The notes beneath the pieces were generated by a model. The model made no database searches. It was given only the letters and a program-made list of their open reading frames with translations, and was not told the origin of the DNA. Below are positions 44,582 through 53,831 of a stretch of 64,000 nucleotides of DNA, piece after piece. Source of the stretch: CSSed11-175R1 sp041685735 (lineage in GTDB: Bacteria > Actinomycetota > Nitriliruptoria > Nitriliruptorales > Nitriliruptoraceae); the NCBI GenBank assembly GCA_041685735.1, contig JAWLFE010000005.1, positions 42,830-106,829 of the forward strand. The letters are read 5' to 3'. How positions within the stretch are numbered: position 1 is the stretch's first letter; every line of letters starts with the position of its first letter. The translations under genes were made by a program, and so were the position numbers.

Positions 44582-44788
44582 ATGCCGCCACCCCCGCCCA
44601 CCAAGCGAGAACCCCTCAGTACGGACCGCGTGCTCGACGCCGCGATCCGCCTGGCCGATCGCGGCGGTGCGCAGGCCATCACGATGCGGCGCGTCGCGCA
44701 GGAGTTGGGCGTGGAGGCGATGTCGCTCTACCACCACGTGCCGAACAAGGACGCGATCCTCGACACCCTCGAGACGCGACGGGAGTAG
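44582..44788 (+). pseudogene. TetR-family regulator truncated after its DNA-binding domain
   Basis: A 68-residue frame from ATG 44582 holds a full TetR helix-turn-helix: RVLDAAIRLADRGGAQAITM, RRVAQELGVEAMSLYHHVPN, KDAILDTLE. It stops at TAG 44788, where full-length members continue for 120-150 residues of ligand and dimer domain. No continuation is recognisable in other frames downstream. Either it is a pseudogene or a free DNA-binding domain that still occupies the operator. Confidence 0.7.
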
Positions 44789-44954
44789 CCCCCACCCGCA
44801 CGCCAATGACGCGCGCCGCCGGCGCGAGGGCAACTCGTTCCAGAACGGTTGTCGTTCGGTCGGCCGAGGGACGGGTCGGGCGGTGACCCTTGCCTCTGGT
44901 GCAGGGAAGCCGGCCTGAGGATGCTGGGGGTTCACCTCCGGTGAAAGCGGTCAC

Positions 44955-45833
44955 ATGTCGTCTCGCACAGATCCGATCCGGACCGTGTCGGTGATCACGA
45001 CCGGACATGGCGAGGTCCACCACGAGCACATCTTCGGCACCCGCAAGCCCGAGCTGGTGTGGATCCTCTTCGGCCACCGGTGGGTGCGTCTCCCGATCAA
45101 CGTCTACGTCATCGACCACGCCGACGGGCTGGTGCTGTTCGACACCGGCCAGGACCGGGCCGTGGTCACCGATCCCGACTACTGGCCCGACCGGATCACC
45201 GCGTTCGTCTACCGCCACATCTTCCGTCACATCCGCATCGGGCCCGGCGACACCCTGCCGGTCCAGCTCGAGCGTGCCGGCTATCCGGCGACCCAGGTGG
45301 AGAAGGCCGTGATCTCCCACCTGCACGCCGACCATGTCGGTGGGATCGCCGACATCCCCCAGGCACAGCTGTACGCCGGCGAGGAAGGCTTCGCCTACAT
45401 GCGTGGGCCCGACCATCCGGAGCGTGCCACGGTCTTCCGGAACCGCATCGAGATCCCCGGCGCGAGATGGAACAGCATCGCCTTCGAGCCCACCGACGAT
45501 CCGTCGGTCGCGCCGTTCACCGAGGCGTTCGACCTCATGGGGGACGGGTCGATGCTCGTCCTGCCCACCCCCGGTCATCTGCCGGGCTCGGTCTCGATGC
45601 TCGTGCGACGTACCGCCGCGCCACCGCTGTTGCTGGTCGGCGACCTCACCTACGACGAACAGCTTCTGGCCCGCGATCAGGTCCCGGGCGTCTGCGACGA
45701 CCCTGCGCAGCTACTCGCCAGCTACGCGAAGGTGCGCGCCCTCAAGGACCACACCCCCGACCTCCTCGTCCTGCCCGCTCACGACCCGCATGCCGCACAG
45801 AAGCTGGGTATCGCCTCGCCGATGCACGCATGA
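44955..45833 (+). CDS. Metallo-beta-lactamase fold hydrolase, AHL-lactonase-like
   Basis: This 292-residue protein starts at ATG 44955. The zinc motif is SHLHADHVGG (HxHxDH), with TPGHLPGS (third His), LLVGDLTYDEQ (bridging Asp) and LLVLPAHDPHA (final His). LPINVYVIDHADGLVLFDTG resembles the opening strands of AiiA-type N-acyl-homoserine lactonases, which hydrolyse quorum-sensing signals or other lactones. It stands alone, with no linked regulator. The exact lactone cannot be inferred. Confidence 0.85.
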   Translation: MSSRTDPIRTVSVITTGHGEVHHEHIFGTRKPELVWILFGHRWVRLPINVYVIDHADGLVLFDTGQDRAVVTDPDYWPDRITAFVYRHIFRHIRIGPGDTLPVQLERAGYPATQVEKAVISHLHADHVGGIADIPQAQLYAGEEGFAYMRGPDHPERATVFRNRIEIPGARWNSIAFEPTDDPSVAPFTEAFDLMGDGSMLVLPTPGHLPGSVSMLVRRTAAPPLLLVGDLTYDEQLLARDQVPGVCDDPAQLLASYAKVRALKDHTPDLLVLPAHDPHAAQKLGIASPMHA

Positions 45834-45919
45834 CGGATGACTCCCCCACCGGAGATCTCCGGCGAGGGCCCGTCACGGCCGCTCTGGGAGAAGCGGGCGC
45901 CGGCACAGCCAGCCCGGTG

Positions 45920-46666
45920 TCACAGCTCGCGCCGGTCGAGCTGCCAGGCAGCCGTGGCCAGCAGCGCCGGGATCGCCGCGAGCGTGACCGCTGTGGCGCG
46001 GAGGAGATCGGTCGCCGGCGCTCCGTCGATCAAGGTCACGATCGCGGTGACGAGGTGGCTGGGAAGCCACGGCTGGACCGTGGGGATGATGCCGATCAGC
46101 GGCAGGGTGAGCAGGATCCCGAGGCCGATGAGCACGGCGGGCAGCATCCCCCTGGCCAGTGCACCTGCGGCAGCGAGCACGGCGACGGCGAAGCAGAGGT
46201 ACAGCGCGCCGAAGAGGGTGCCGAGCACCATGGGACCGGCAGGGAGGGGCCCGAGCAGGATGCCGGTCAGGGCCCAGGCGGTACCGGTCCCGACGAGCAA
46301 CGCGAGGACGGCGGTCATCGCGACGATGGCGTACCGGGGCCACAGCAGCTGGCCGGCGTGCCGGACCCGTGTCCGGAGGAAGGCGGCGACCTCGACGCGT
46401 GCGTCGATCGTCAGGGCGCTGGCAGCCACGACAACGACCGCCAGCAGGCCGATCTGGGTCGTGTTCGAGATGAACTGCAGGATGCCGTCGACCGGGCGGG
46501 GGTCGGGGACCTCGATGGTGATCTCGCCCGCGAAGCTGCTGACGATGTCGCCGAGGTAGCGACCGGTCACCGGGCCGAGGACGCCGAAGGTCAGGTACAC
46601 GCCGACCAGGATGAGCCACCGGTGGGTGCGGACCATGCGCAGGAGTTCCAGTCGCCACAGATTCAT
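45920..46666 (-). CDS. ABC transporter permease (ABC-2 type)
   Basis: This 248-residue protein has six hydrophobic segments, starting MNLWRLELLRMVRTHRWLIL, and about 55 extracytoplasmic residues between the first two helices. It overlaps the ATPase gene by four bases (46663-46666), so the pair forms one exporter. Motifs such as RTRVRHAGQLLWPRYAIVAM (cytoplasmic coupling loop) resemble BcrB/ABC2_membrane_2 permeases. The substrate is unknown. Confidence 0.8.
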   Translation of the reverse strand: MNLWRLELLRMVRTHRWLILVGVYLTFGVLGPVTGRYLGDIVSSFAGEITIEVPDPRPVDGILQFISNTTQIGLLAVVVVAASALTIDARVEVAAFLRTRVRHAGQLLWPRYAIVAMTAVLALLVGTGTAWALTGILLGPLPAGPMVLGTLFGALYLCFAVAVLAAAGALARGMLPAVLIGLGILLTLPLIGIIPTVQPWLPSHLVTAIVTLIDGAPATDLLRATAVTLAAIPALLATAAWQLDRREL

Positions 46667-47904
46667 CGTGTCAGCTCCAGGAACGCGGTCTCCAGGTCGG
46701 TGGCCGGGTTGAACGACACCAGCGACAGCTGCTGCTCGGCGACCATCCGGGGGAGGTCGTGTTCAGCCCGCGACGCATCGTCGGTGACCACACGGAGACG
46801 ACCCGGGCCCAGCAGTTCGACGCGGGTGACCCAGGACTCGCCGCGTAGTCGATCGCCGAGGACTGCCGCGTCGCCACGAACGTGCAGGCTGTAGGCGGAC
46901 GAGGTGCGTGCCAGCAGGTCGGCGATGGGCCCCTGGTAGCGGAGCCGTCCCTGATCGATGACGCCGACGACGTCACAGACCTGTTGGACATCCGCGAGGA
47001 TGTGCGTCGACAGGACGATCGTGGTCCTCCCGGCGAGCCGTCCGATGAGGTCAAGGACCTCGCGGCGCCCGCCGGGATCCAGGGCGGACGAGGGTTCGTC
47101 GAGCATCAGGACATCCGGGTTGCCCACCAGACAGGTCGCGATCCCGAGTCGTTGGAGCATCCCCCGGGAGAAACCTCCGGATCGACGGTCGGCCGCCTCG
47201 GTCAGCCCGACCTCGGTCAGCGCGGCCGCGACGCTGTCGCCTCCGAGGTCGGGAGCCACGAGGTTGCGGGCGAGGTCGAGGATCTCTCGCGCGGTCAGCC
47301 AGGGTTCGAACAGCGGGGTGTCAACCAGAACGGCGACACGACGCCGATCCACACCGAGGTGGATCTCCCCGGAACTCGGGTGTCTGAGCCCGGCCAGGAT
47401 CGACAGCATCGTGGTCTTGCCCGCGCCGTTGGGGCCGATCAGGCCGTAGGTCGCCCCGCGTGGAACGGCGAGGTCGACCCGGTCGAGCGCGACGGTGTCG
47501 CCGTAGACCTTGGATAGCTGTGCGGTGGCGACCACCGCCTCGGCCGGGCGGCCGGCGTCGTGCACGGACCTGTCAGGGACCTCGGCAACCGGCGGCACAA
47601 GCCCATCGACGGCCGGCGCGGGTCCCGCGGGTTGCTCACGCGGTTCGAGCGGTGTGGCGTGGGCGGGAGGTGGGGGAAGGACGCGGTCTCGTCGTTCGGC
47701 TGTCGGGACACGTCCGACGACGACGTAGATGATCTCGCCGATGGGGAACGAGACCAGCAGGATGATCAGTGCCCACGCCCAACGCGGAAGATGGCGGACC
47801 TCCGTGCGTCTCAGATCGAGGAGGAGCACGATGTCGACGATCAGCACCAGGGCCCCGACACCGATCAGCACCCACAGCAACGGCCCCTGCGGCCACCCTC
47901 CCAT
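46663..47904 (-). CDS. ABC exporter ATPase with N-terminal PLDc_N-type membrane domain
   Basis: This protein has 413 residues from ATG 47904, which has GAAGGTAGGG upstream. Residues 7-30 (PLLWVLIGVGALVLIVDIVL) and 42-62 (WAWALIILLVSFPIGEIIYVV) form the two-helix PLDc_N (cardiolipin-synthase N-terminal) hairpin. A Pro-rich linker leads to a full ATPase: Walker A GPNGAGKTTMLSI, signature GFSRGMLQRLGIA, Walker B VLMLDEPSSALDPGG. This fuses a membrane anchor to a normally soluble ATPase. An in-frame upstream extension to 47994 consists of a 10-bp tandem repeat and is probably leader. Confidence 0.85.
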   Translation of the reverse strand: MGGWPQGPLLWVLIGVGALVLIVDIVLLLDLRRTEVRHLPRWAWALIILLVSFPIGEIIYVVVGRVPTAERRDRVLPPPPAHATPLEPREQPAGPAPAVDGLVPPVAEVPDRSVHDAGRPAEAVVATAQLSKVYGDTVALDRVDLAVPRGATYGLIGPNGAGKTTMLSILAGLRHPSSGEIHLGVDRRRVAVLVDTPLFEPWLTAREILDLARNLVAPDLGGDSVAAALTEVGLTEAADRRSGGFSRGMLQRLGIATCLVGNPDVLMLDEPSSALDPGGRREVLDLIGRLAGRTTIVLSTHILADVQQVCDVVGVIDQGRLRYQGPIADLLARTSSAYSLHVRGDAAVLGDRLRGESWVTRVELLGPGRLRVVTDDASRAEHDLPRMVAEQQLSLVSFNPATDLETAFLELTR

Positions 47905-47925
47905 CAGCCCTACCTTCGCCAGGAT

Positions 47926-47985
47926 CGAGCGCCCTCGAGCGCCATCGAGCGCCATCGAGCGCCATCGAGCGCCATCGAGCGCCAT
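47926..47985. repeat. Six-copy 10-bp tandem repeat
   Basis: Five perfect copies of CGAGCGCCAT (47936-47985) follow one copy with a single mismatch (47926-47935). It lies 22-81 bases upstream of the exporter ATPase start. On the minus strand it reads ATGGCGCTCG repeated, giving in-frame ATG codons every 30 bases. Confidence 0.95.
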
Positions 47986-48132
47986 GATCGACACCGTTGA
48001 TCATGCCGTGTCGGAGGCGCGAACGTCATGGCCGGCAGACACGACCTGACGGGTCCATCGGCCCTGTGCCCGTGACCGTGCGAGGCGCCACGAACCTCGT
48101 CAACCGAGCGCTGCTCGACGGGGACCGGCCGG

Positions 48133-48543
48133 CCCACACTCTTGGCGGGCATCAGCCTTGGTGGCTGGGTGGCGAACCTCCATCGTGCCTTCTGCAACAC
48201 CGCGACCCTGTACGTCCCGATGCTGGCCGGCGCGCACCTGGGCCGCCAGCTGGTGGACTCGTCCTACCGTCGGATGGTCAGCCGTCAGGCGCTCGCCCAT
48301 GCCGATGCGTTGCGGCGACACCTGGACTTCGACGAGGAGTTCGGTGCGGTGACCGATGGCAACGTCGTGGCACTCCTGGCTCGTCACGATCAGTTCGCCC
48401 GGATCGAACATCAGGCCGACGACTACGGTCGGGCACCGATCCGCGTGCTCGACACCGGTCACGTCGGCGCTGCACTCGCCGGACCGGCGTTGCGCCGCCA
48501 CGTGCTGCAGGGGCTCGACCGCTTGCAGGGCTCCACGGTCTAG
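48133..48543 (+). pseudogene. C-terminal fragment of an alpha/beta hydrolase (Abhydrolase_18-like)
   Basis: The frame reads PTLLAGISLGGWVANLHRAF from about 48133, beginning at the nucleophile elbow. It continues through NTATLYVPMLAGAHLGRQLV, VALLARHDQFAR (Asp region) and RVLDTGHVGAALAGPALRRH (His region). Everything N-terminal to the elbow is missing, and only a TTG at 48142 could start it. Catalytic residues survive, but the fold cannot. I treat it as a relic. Confidence 0.6.
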
Positions 48544-48582
48544 CCCCACGTTCCGGATCGACGCATCGCGGCCGGCGGGGGT

Positions 48583-50767
48583 CTAACGGAACGGTCGCTC
48601 CCCTCGATCAGGCCGCAGGAGTTGCAGCAGCACCCGCAGCATCAGCACGGTGCTCGCGAACAGGCCAAGCCAGCCGAGCACCTCCGGCAGCTGCACGGAG
48701 GTGCCGGCCAGCTCCGGGCCGGCGTCGATGCTGAGCATGAGCACGGAGATCAGGCCGATGCCGAGTGCCAGCACGGTCAGCACGGCACGGTTGAGCAGCC
48801 GCTCGGCGACGGCGACATCGGTCGGGTCGGACAGCCAGCGGATGCGTGCCGTGAGCGCGCCGTGCTCAGCCAGGGTCGCGATCCGGTCGAGGTGGCGTGG
48901 TGCCCGGCGGACGAGGGGGCCGAGCTGTGCCCACTCGCTCTGGACCAGCTCCGCCAGGGATCCGGGTGAGGTGCGTTCCTTGAGCTCGGCGCCGCCGAGC
49001 GCGGCGACCCGGTCGATCAGGGGGTAGCCGGCGGAGAGCTGTTCGAGCGTTCCCGCCAGCGTGGCCAGCGCCCGGAACATCGTGGAGGTCTGGGGCGGCA
49101 GGCGGATCCCGAGTTCGGCGGTCAGTCGGAGCAGTTCGGTGAGCGCATCAGCTGGTGGGAGCCCCGGACCCAGATGGGCGGCCATGAACCTGGCCAGATC
49201 CCGTTCGATGGCGTCGGGTTCCCGGGTCGGCGGGATCGCCCCGACCGCGACCAGCGACTCGTACAGCAGGGTTGGCTCACCGAGCTTGATGGCGACCAGC
49301 ATCTGGAACACCGACGAGCGTTCGTAGCTGTCCAGCCGACCGGTGACACCGAAGTCGATCAGCCCGAGGGTGCCGTCGTCGAGCAGCAGGACGTTGCCCG
49401 GGTGGGGGTCGCCGTGGAAACGTTCGCCACGCAGCATCGCCTCGATCTGCGCGGTGCACAGGCGGTCGGCCAGCGTCATCGCCTCATCGGGCGGGGTCTG
49501 GCCCCGCGGGATCGCCGACAGGGGCGTGCCGATCAGCTCGTCCATGACCATCAACCGTTCGGTGGTGAGTTCCTCGACGATGCCGGGGACGATGACGCCG
49601 TCCTGGCGGTCGGCTGCGCGTGCCATCTCGATCGCGTGGCGTCCCTCGACACGCAGGTCCAGTTCCGCACGGAGGTTGTCGGCGAAGTCCTCGGCGAGGA
49701 CACCGACCTCGTAGCTGCGTCCCCAGGCGGTCCGCCGTTGCGCGATGCGTGCGAGCCCCACGGCGATGGCCAGGTCACGTTCGACGGCCTCGAGCAGCCC
49801 GGGACGTCGGACCTTGATGACGACCTTCCGGCCGTCGTGCAGGCTCGCGGTGTGGACCTGCGCGATCGACGCCGATCCCAGGGGGTTCCAGTCGATCGTG
49901 GCGAACACCTCGCCGAGTGGCCGGGAGAGTTCGTCGGTGATCGCCTGTTCCACCTCGGCCCGGCCGAGTGGTCTGGCGGAAGCGTGGAGGCGTCCGAGCT
50001 CGTCCATCGCGGCCGGCGGGAGCAGGTCCGGGCGTGTGGCCAGGAGCTGTCCAAGCTTGACGAACATCCCGCCGGCGTCCTCCAGCGCGGTGCGGGCACG
50101 GCGTGCGAGCTCTTCGGGGGTGCGCGTCGCCACCTCGCCGCGCTGCAGGCCGATCGCGGGTGCGAGGCCGTGCCGGAGGATGATCCGGAGGACCGACACG
50201 GCTCGCGCGGTGATGCCGAGTCTGCGACGGACCGCACGCAGTGGCCGCACCGGGCGCAGGCCACGGCGCCGGGCGGGCCGTGCGAACAGCACCTCGAGCA
50301 CGACGACACTCGCCATCGTTGCCAGGACCTGGAACGGCAGCGCCAGCGTGGCCAGCTCACCTCGCCGTCGTTCGAACTGGTCGATCTGCTGGTCGACCGG
50401 CGCCGTCAGATCGATCAGCNNNNNNNNNNNNNNNNNNNNNNNNNNNNNNNNNNNNNNNNNNNNNNNNNNNNNNNNNNNNNNNNNNNNNNNNNNNNNNNNN
50501 NNNNNNNNNNNNNNNNNNNGCCAGGACCTGGAACGGCAGCGCCAGCGTGGCCAGCTCACCTCGCCGTCGTTCGAACTGGTCGATCTGCTGGTCGACCGGC
50601 GCCGTCAGATCGATCAGCGCGAGACCGGCGATCAGCGCGCCGATCACCGTGCCGGCGAAGACGGCGGCGATCAGTCGCAGCCAGGTGACCTCGCGGGTGC
50701 CGAGCAGTGCGCGGACCACCCAGGCGAACACCAGCACCAGCGCGACGTTGCCGAGCAGCCCCATCAC
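48583..50767 (-). CDS. UbiB/ABC1-family atypical kinase (interrupted by assembly gap)
   Basis: The gene starts at ATG 50767 and reads through to 50520, then 100 N and a 99-bp duplicate. Removing the 199 artefactual bases restores one frame of 661 residues. KxGQ motif FVKLGQLLATRPDLLP, Ala-rich loop GSASIAQVH, lysine VVIKVRRPG, and catalytic HGDPHPGNVLLLDDGTLGLIDFG are all present. Two membrane helices precede the kinase domain and two follow (LTVLALGIGLISVLMLSIDA; VLGWLGLFASTVLMLRVLLQ). UbiB-family proteins support isoprenoid quinone and lipid homeostasis. Confidence 0.9.
50321..50618. other. Assembly gap with duplicated 99-bp contig ends inside ubiB-like gene
   Basis: Bases 50321-50419 and 50520-50618 are identical and separated by 100 N. 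Collapsing them keeps the kinase frame exactly, which confirms an unmerged contig overlap. Confidence 0.95.
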
Positions 50768-50786
50768 GATGTCTCCTCTCTGTTTG

Positions 50787-52799
50787 TCAGTCGTGTCGCA
50801 GGGCTTCGGCGACCGGGATCCGGCTCGCCCGTCGTGCTGGGATCACGGCCGCCGCCATGGCCACCGCCAGGATCGCCGGGAGGATCAGCAGCAGTTCGCC
50901 CACCGCGACCCGTGCGGTCAGCGGCCCGAACCCGAGCTGTCGGGAGAGCACGTCCAGCAGGACGTTCGTGCCAAGCAGGCCGACCGGGAGTGCGGCGAGG
51001 TAGGCGACGCTCGCAACGATGGCGACGCCCGTGAGGACGGACGCCACGACCTGCCTGCCGCTCATCCCGACGGCCTTGAGCAGGGCGGTGTCGCGTCGGC
51101 GCTCCTGGACCCCCATCCAGACGGTGGAGGACACGCCGATGGCGGCGATGGCGGCCAGGGCCAGCGCGAGCCCGGCAACGATCGTCGGCAGGGTGTCGAG
51201 GATGCCCAGATCACCCTCGGCGACCACCACCGGGCTGAGCGCCTCGTCGGTGAGCTCACGCAACCGATCCGCGACGGCGGTCGCCTCCGCGTCGGGGGCA
51301 AGCAGCAGGTGGTACTGCAGCGGTTGGAGGTCGCTGCCCACGCCATCGAGGATCGCCACGTCCCCCATCAGGAGCTGTCCGAGGTTGCTGGCTTCCCGGT
51401 AGATCCCGACGACGGTCACCTCAACGTCCACCCCGTCGATGACCAGGGTGGTGGCGGCGCCCGGTGCCAGGTCCTGATCGCGGGCGAGCGCATACCCGGC
51501 GACGACCTCGCCCGGCTGCGAGAAGCGGCGCCCGTCGATGACCGCGACCTCGAAGTCATCCGGGTCGGTGATGAGACGGATCTGCCGTTGGTCCTCACCG
51601 TCGGAGAAGCGGAACGGCGCCCAGGTGTCACTGGCCACACCGACGATCTGCGGCTCTGTCGCCAGCGCCTCGCGGACGTCTGTGTCCGTCCACAGCGGCG
51701 GCCGGATCACCGTGAGCTCCGCTGCGGGACGGAAGCCGGCCGCGGGGTCGTCACTGAACCACCGCAACGTCGTCATCGTGGTGGACGCGAACACGAGAGT
51801 GACAACGGCGACACCGACCGTGAGGGTGGTGACCACGGTCCGGGCCGGTCGGGAACGCAGATCCGCCAGTCCGGTGGCCACCGCGGGCGGAACACCCGGC
51901 CGGAGCCGGGCGGAGCGACGTGGCCGCGCGGCGGCTCCCGTGCGGATGGCGGTGATGGTGTCGGTCCGTGCAGCCCGACGGACCGGCAGGATCGTGAAGG
52001 CAGCCGTGACCGCGAGCACCAGCGCCGGCACCGCCACATAGACCCAGCCCGGCACCTGCAGACCCGCTTCGCCGTACTGCATCGCCACCTCACGCAGGCT
52101 GGCCCTGGCCACCACCGTCCCGACACCCAGCCCGATGGACGCGGCGAGGACCGCGAGCCCCAACTGTTCGACGAGGTAGATCCGCGCGACCTGGCGGCGG
52201 GTGAAGCCGACCGCCTTCAACAGGCCGATCCGGCGGGTCTGTGATCGCACGGCTTCGCCGATGGCGTTCGCGATCAGGGCACCGGCAGCCAACGTTGCCA
52301 CGAGCCCGAAGGACAGGAGGAACACCGATTGGATCTGNNNNNNNNNNNNNNNNNNNNNNNNNNNNNNNNNNNNNNNNNNNNNNNNNNNNNNNNNNNNNNN
52401 NNNNNNNNNNNNNNNNNNNNNNNNNNNNNNNNNNNNNCCACCGACCCGGTCGCCGGCCGGGATCCACTCCCGAACATGGACCGTCGTGCGCCCCTCATCG
52501 AACCGGAGATCGGCGCCACGGATCGTCGGTCGCAGCGACGTCGCGTCGATCACACCCGGCTGGTCCAGCAGGCGAGCGCGGGCGTCGTCAGCGTCGGCGA
52601 CAGCCGGATCGAGCTCCATCCAGAGGTGTGCACCATCGGTGCGATCGAAGAGCCGCTCGTAGGCGCCCCCGGTCGCGTCCATCGTTGCGAACGCCACCGT
52701 CAGCAGGGTGGCCGCTGCGGCCACGATCACGACCAGGAGGGCTGCCTGGGCCCGGCCCCGCCGCAGGTTCGCCCGGGCCTGACGGGCGACGGCGCTCAT
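50787..52799 (-). CDS. FtsX-type ABC transporter permease (contains true gap)
   Basis: The gene starts at ATG 52799, overlapping the ATPase stop (ATGA). An N-terminal helix (AALLVVIVAAAATLLTVAFA) and extracytoplasmic domain run into a 100-N gap at 52338-52437. After it come two FtsX domains: SVFLLSFGLVATLAAGALIA ... RRIGLLKAVGFTRRQVARIY, and VAGLALALAAIAAIGVSSTV ... RDTALLKAVGMSGRQVVASV. This is the eight-to-ten helix MacB/LolC-like exporter architecture in one chain. The visible sequence is about 636 residues; the gap size is unknown because its flanks do not overlap. Confidence 0.88.
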   Translation of the reverse strand: MSAVARQARANLRRGRAQAALLVVIVAAAATLLTVAFATMDATGGAYERLFDRTDGAHLWMELDPAVADADDARARLLDQPGVIDATSLRPTIRGADLRFDEGRTTVHVREWIPAGDRVGXXXXXXXXXXXXXXXXXXXXXXXXXXXXXXXXXXQIQSVFLLSFGLVATLAAGALIANAIGEAVRSQTRRIGLLKAVGFTRRQVARIYLVEQLGLAVLAASIGLGVGTVVARASLREVAMQYGEAGLQVPGWVYVAVPALVLAVTAAFTILPVRRAARTDTITAIRTGAAARPRRSARLRPGVPPAVATGLADLRSRPARTVVTTLTVGVAVVTLVFASTTMTTLRWFSDDPAAGFRPAAELTVIRPPLWTDTDVREALATEPQIVGVASDTWAPFRFSDGEDQRQIRLITDPDDFEVAVIDGRRFSQPGEVVAGYALARDQDLAPGAATTLVIDGVDVEVTVVGIYREASNLGQLLMGDVAILDGVGSDLQPLQYHLLLAPDAEATAVADRLRELTDEALSPVVVAEGDLGILDTLPTIVAGLALALAAIAAIGVSSTVWMGVQERRRDTALLKAVGMSGRQVVASVLTGVAIVASVAYLAALPVGLLGTNVLLDVLSRQLGFGPLTARVAVGELLLILPAILAVAMAAAVIPARRASRIPVAEALRHD
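52338..52437. other. Scaffold gap of unknown true length
   Basis: This is a run of 100 N without duplicated flanks, inside the FtsX-type permease. Some coding sequence is missing here. Confidence 0.9.
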
Positions 52800-53545
52800 G
52801 GCACGACGGCAGCGCGCTGCACCTCGGCGAGGTGCTCAGCGATCCGCTGGGCATCCTCCATCCCGGTCGATGCGAGTTCGCTGGCCAGACGTCCGTCGCG
52901 CAGGAAGACCACCCGCTGGGCATGGGCGGCCACGACCGGGTCGTGGGTGACCATCACGATGGTCTGCCCGGCCTGGTTCACGCTGTCGAGCAGTGCGAGG
53001 ACCTCACCACCGGATCGTGAGTCGAGGTTGCCCGTCGGCTCGTCAGCGAGCAGGACGGCCGGCTCGTTGATCAGCGCCCGAGCGATGGCGGCGCGTTGCT
53101 GTTGGCCACCCGACAGCTCCGTCGGCAGCGCATCGGGCCGGTCGGCCAGGCCCAGTCGCGCCAGCAGGGTGTCACGTCGCCGGGCGACGGCGGGCTGGCT
53201 ACGGTTCGCCAGCCGACCGGGCAGATCGATGTTGTCGCGGACGGAGAGGTTCGGGATCAGGTTGTAGGCCTGGAACACCACCCCGATCGTGGTCCGACGC
53301 AGGATGGCCCGCTGTGACTCGTCGAGAGCCGTGAGTTCGTGGCCGTCCACGACGACACTGCCATCCGTGGCGTCATCCAATCCTCCGAGCAGGTGGAGCA
53401 GCGTCGACTTCCCGCACCCGGACGGGCCCATGAGCGCGAGGTAGCCACCGCGTTCGATGACGAGGTCGATCCCATCGACGGCCGGCACGGCCGCATCCCC
53501 CTGCCCGTAGATCTTGCAGAGTCCACGCGTCTCGATCAGTGCCAC
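52796..53545 (-). CDS. ABC transporter ATPase, LolD/MacB-like
   Basis: This protein has 249 residues from GTG 53545 with GGAGGGGG upstream. Walker A is GPSGCGKSTLLHLLGG, Q-loop VVFQAYNLIPNLSV, signature LSGGQQQRAAIARAL, Walker B VLLADEPTGNLDS and H-loop VMVTHD. These match the MJ0796/LolD/MacB clade that works with FtsX-type permeases to extrude lipoproteins, peptides or antibiotics by a mechanotransmission cycle. It is coupled by ATGA to its permease. Confidence 0.92.
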   Translation of the reverse strand: MALIETRGLCKIYGQGDAAVPAVDGIDLVIERGGYLALMGPSGCGKSTLLHLLGGLDDATDGSVVVDGHELTALDESQRAILRRTTIGVVFQAYNLIPNLSVRDNIDLPGRLANRSQPAVARRRDTLLARLGLADRPDALPTELSGGQQQRAAIARALINEPAVLLADEPTGNLDSRSGGEVLALLDSVNQAGQTIVMVTHDPVVAAHAQRVVFLRDGRLASELASTGMEDAQRIAEHLAEVQRAAVVP

Positions 53546-53831
53546 GGCCCCCTCCGATCCACGACCTGCTCGATCGTGCTGGCTGACCGGCTTGTCGAGC
53601 AGAGCCAACGGACCCTTCCTCGAAGGACCCTCGCCGTTGACCCAGACGGGAGCCCTGATGGACGTCGTGCTGGCGGACCTCGTGCGGTCGCTCCACACCT
53701 CCCACCTCGAACGCAGTGGCCCCGACCAGGGAACAATGGCATGCCATCTCGAGACGTCCTCCACTACAAGGCTCCGCCAGAGCCCTGCATGATCGTGGTC
53801 GCTGTTGATCGATCGTGCGGGGTGAGGGGCG

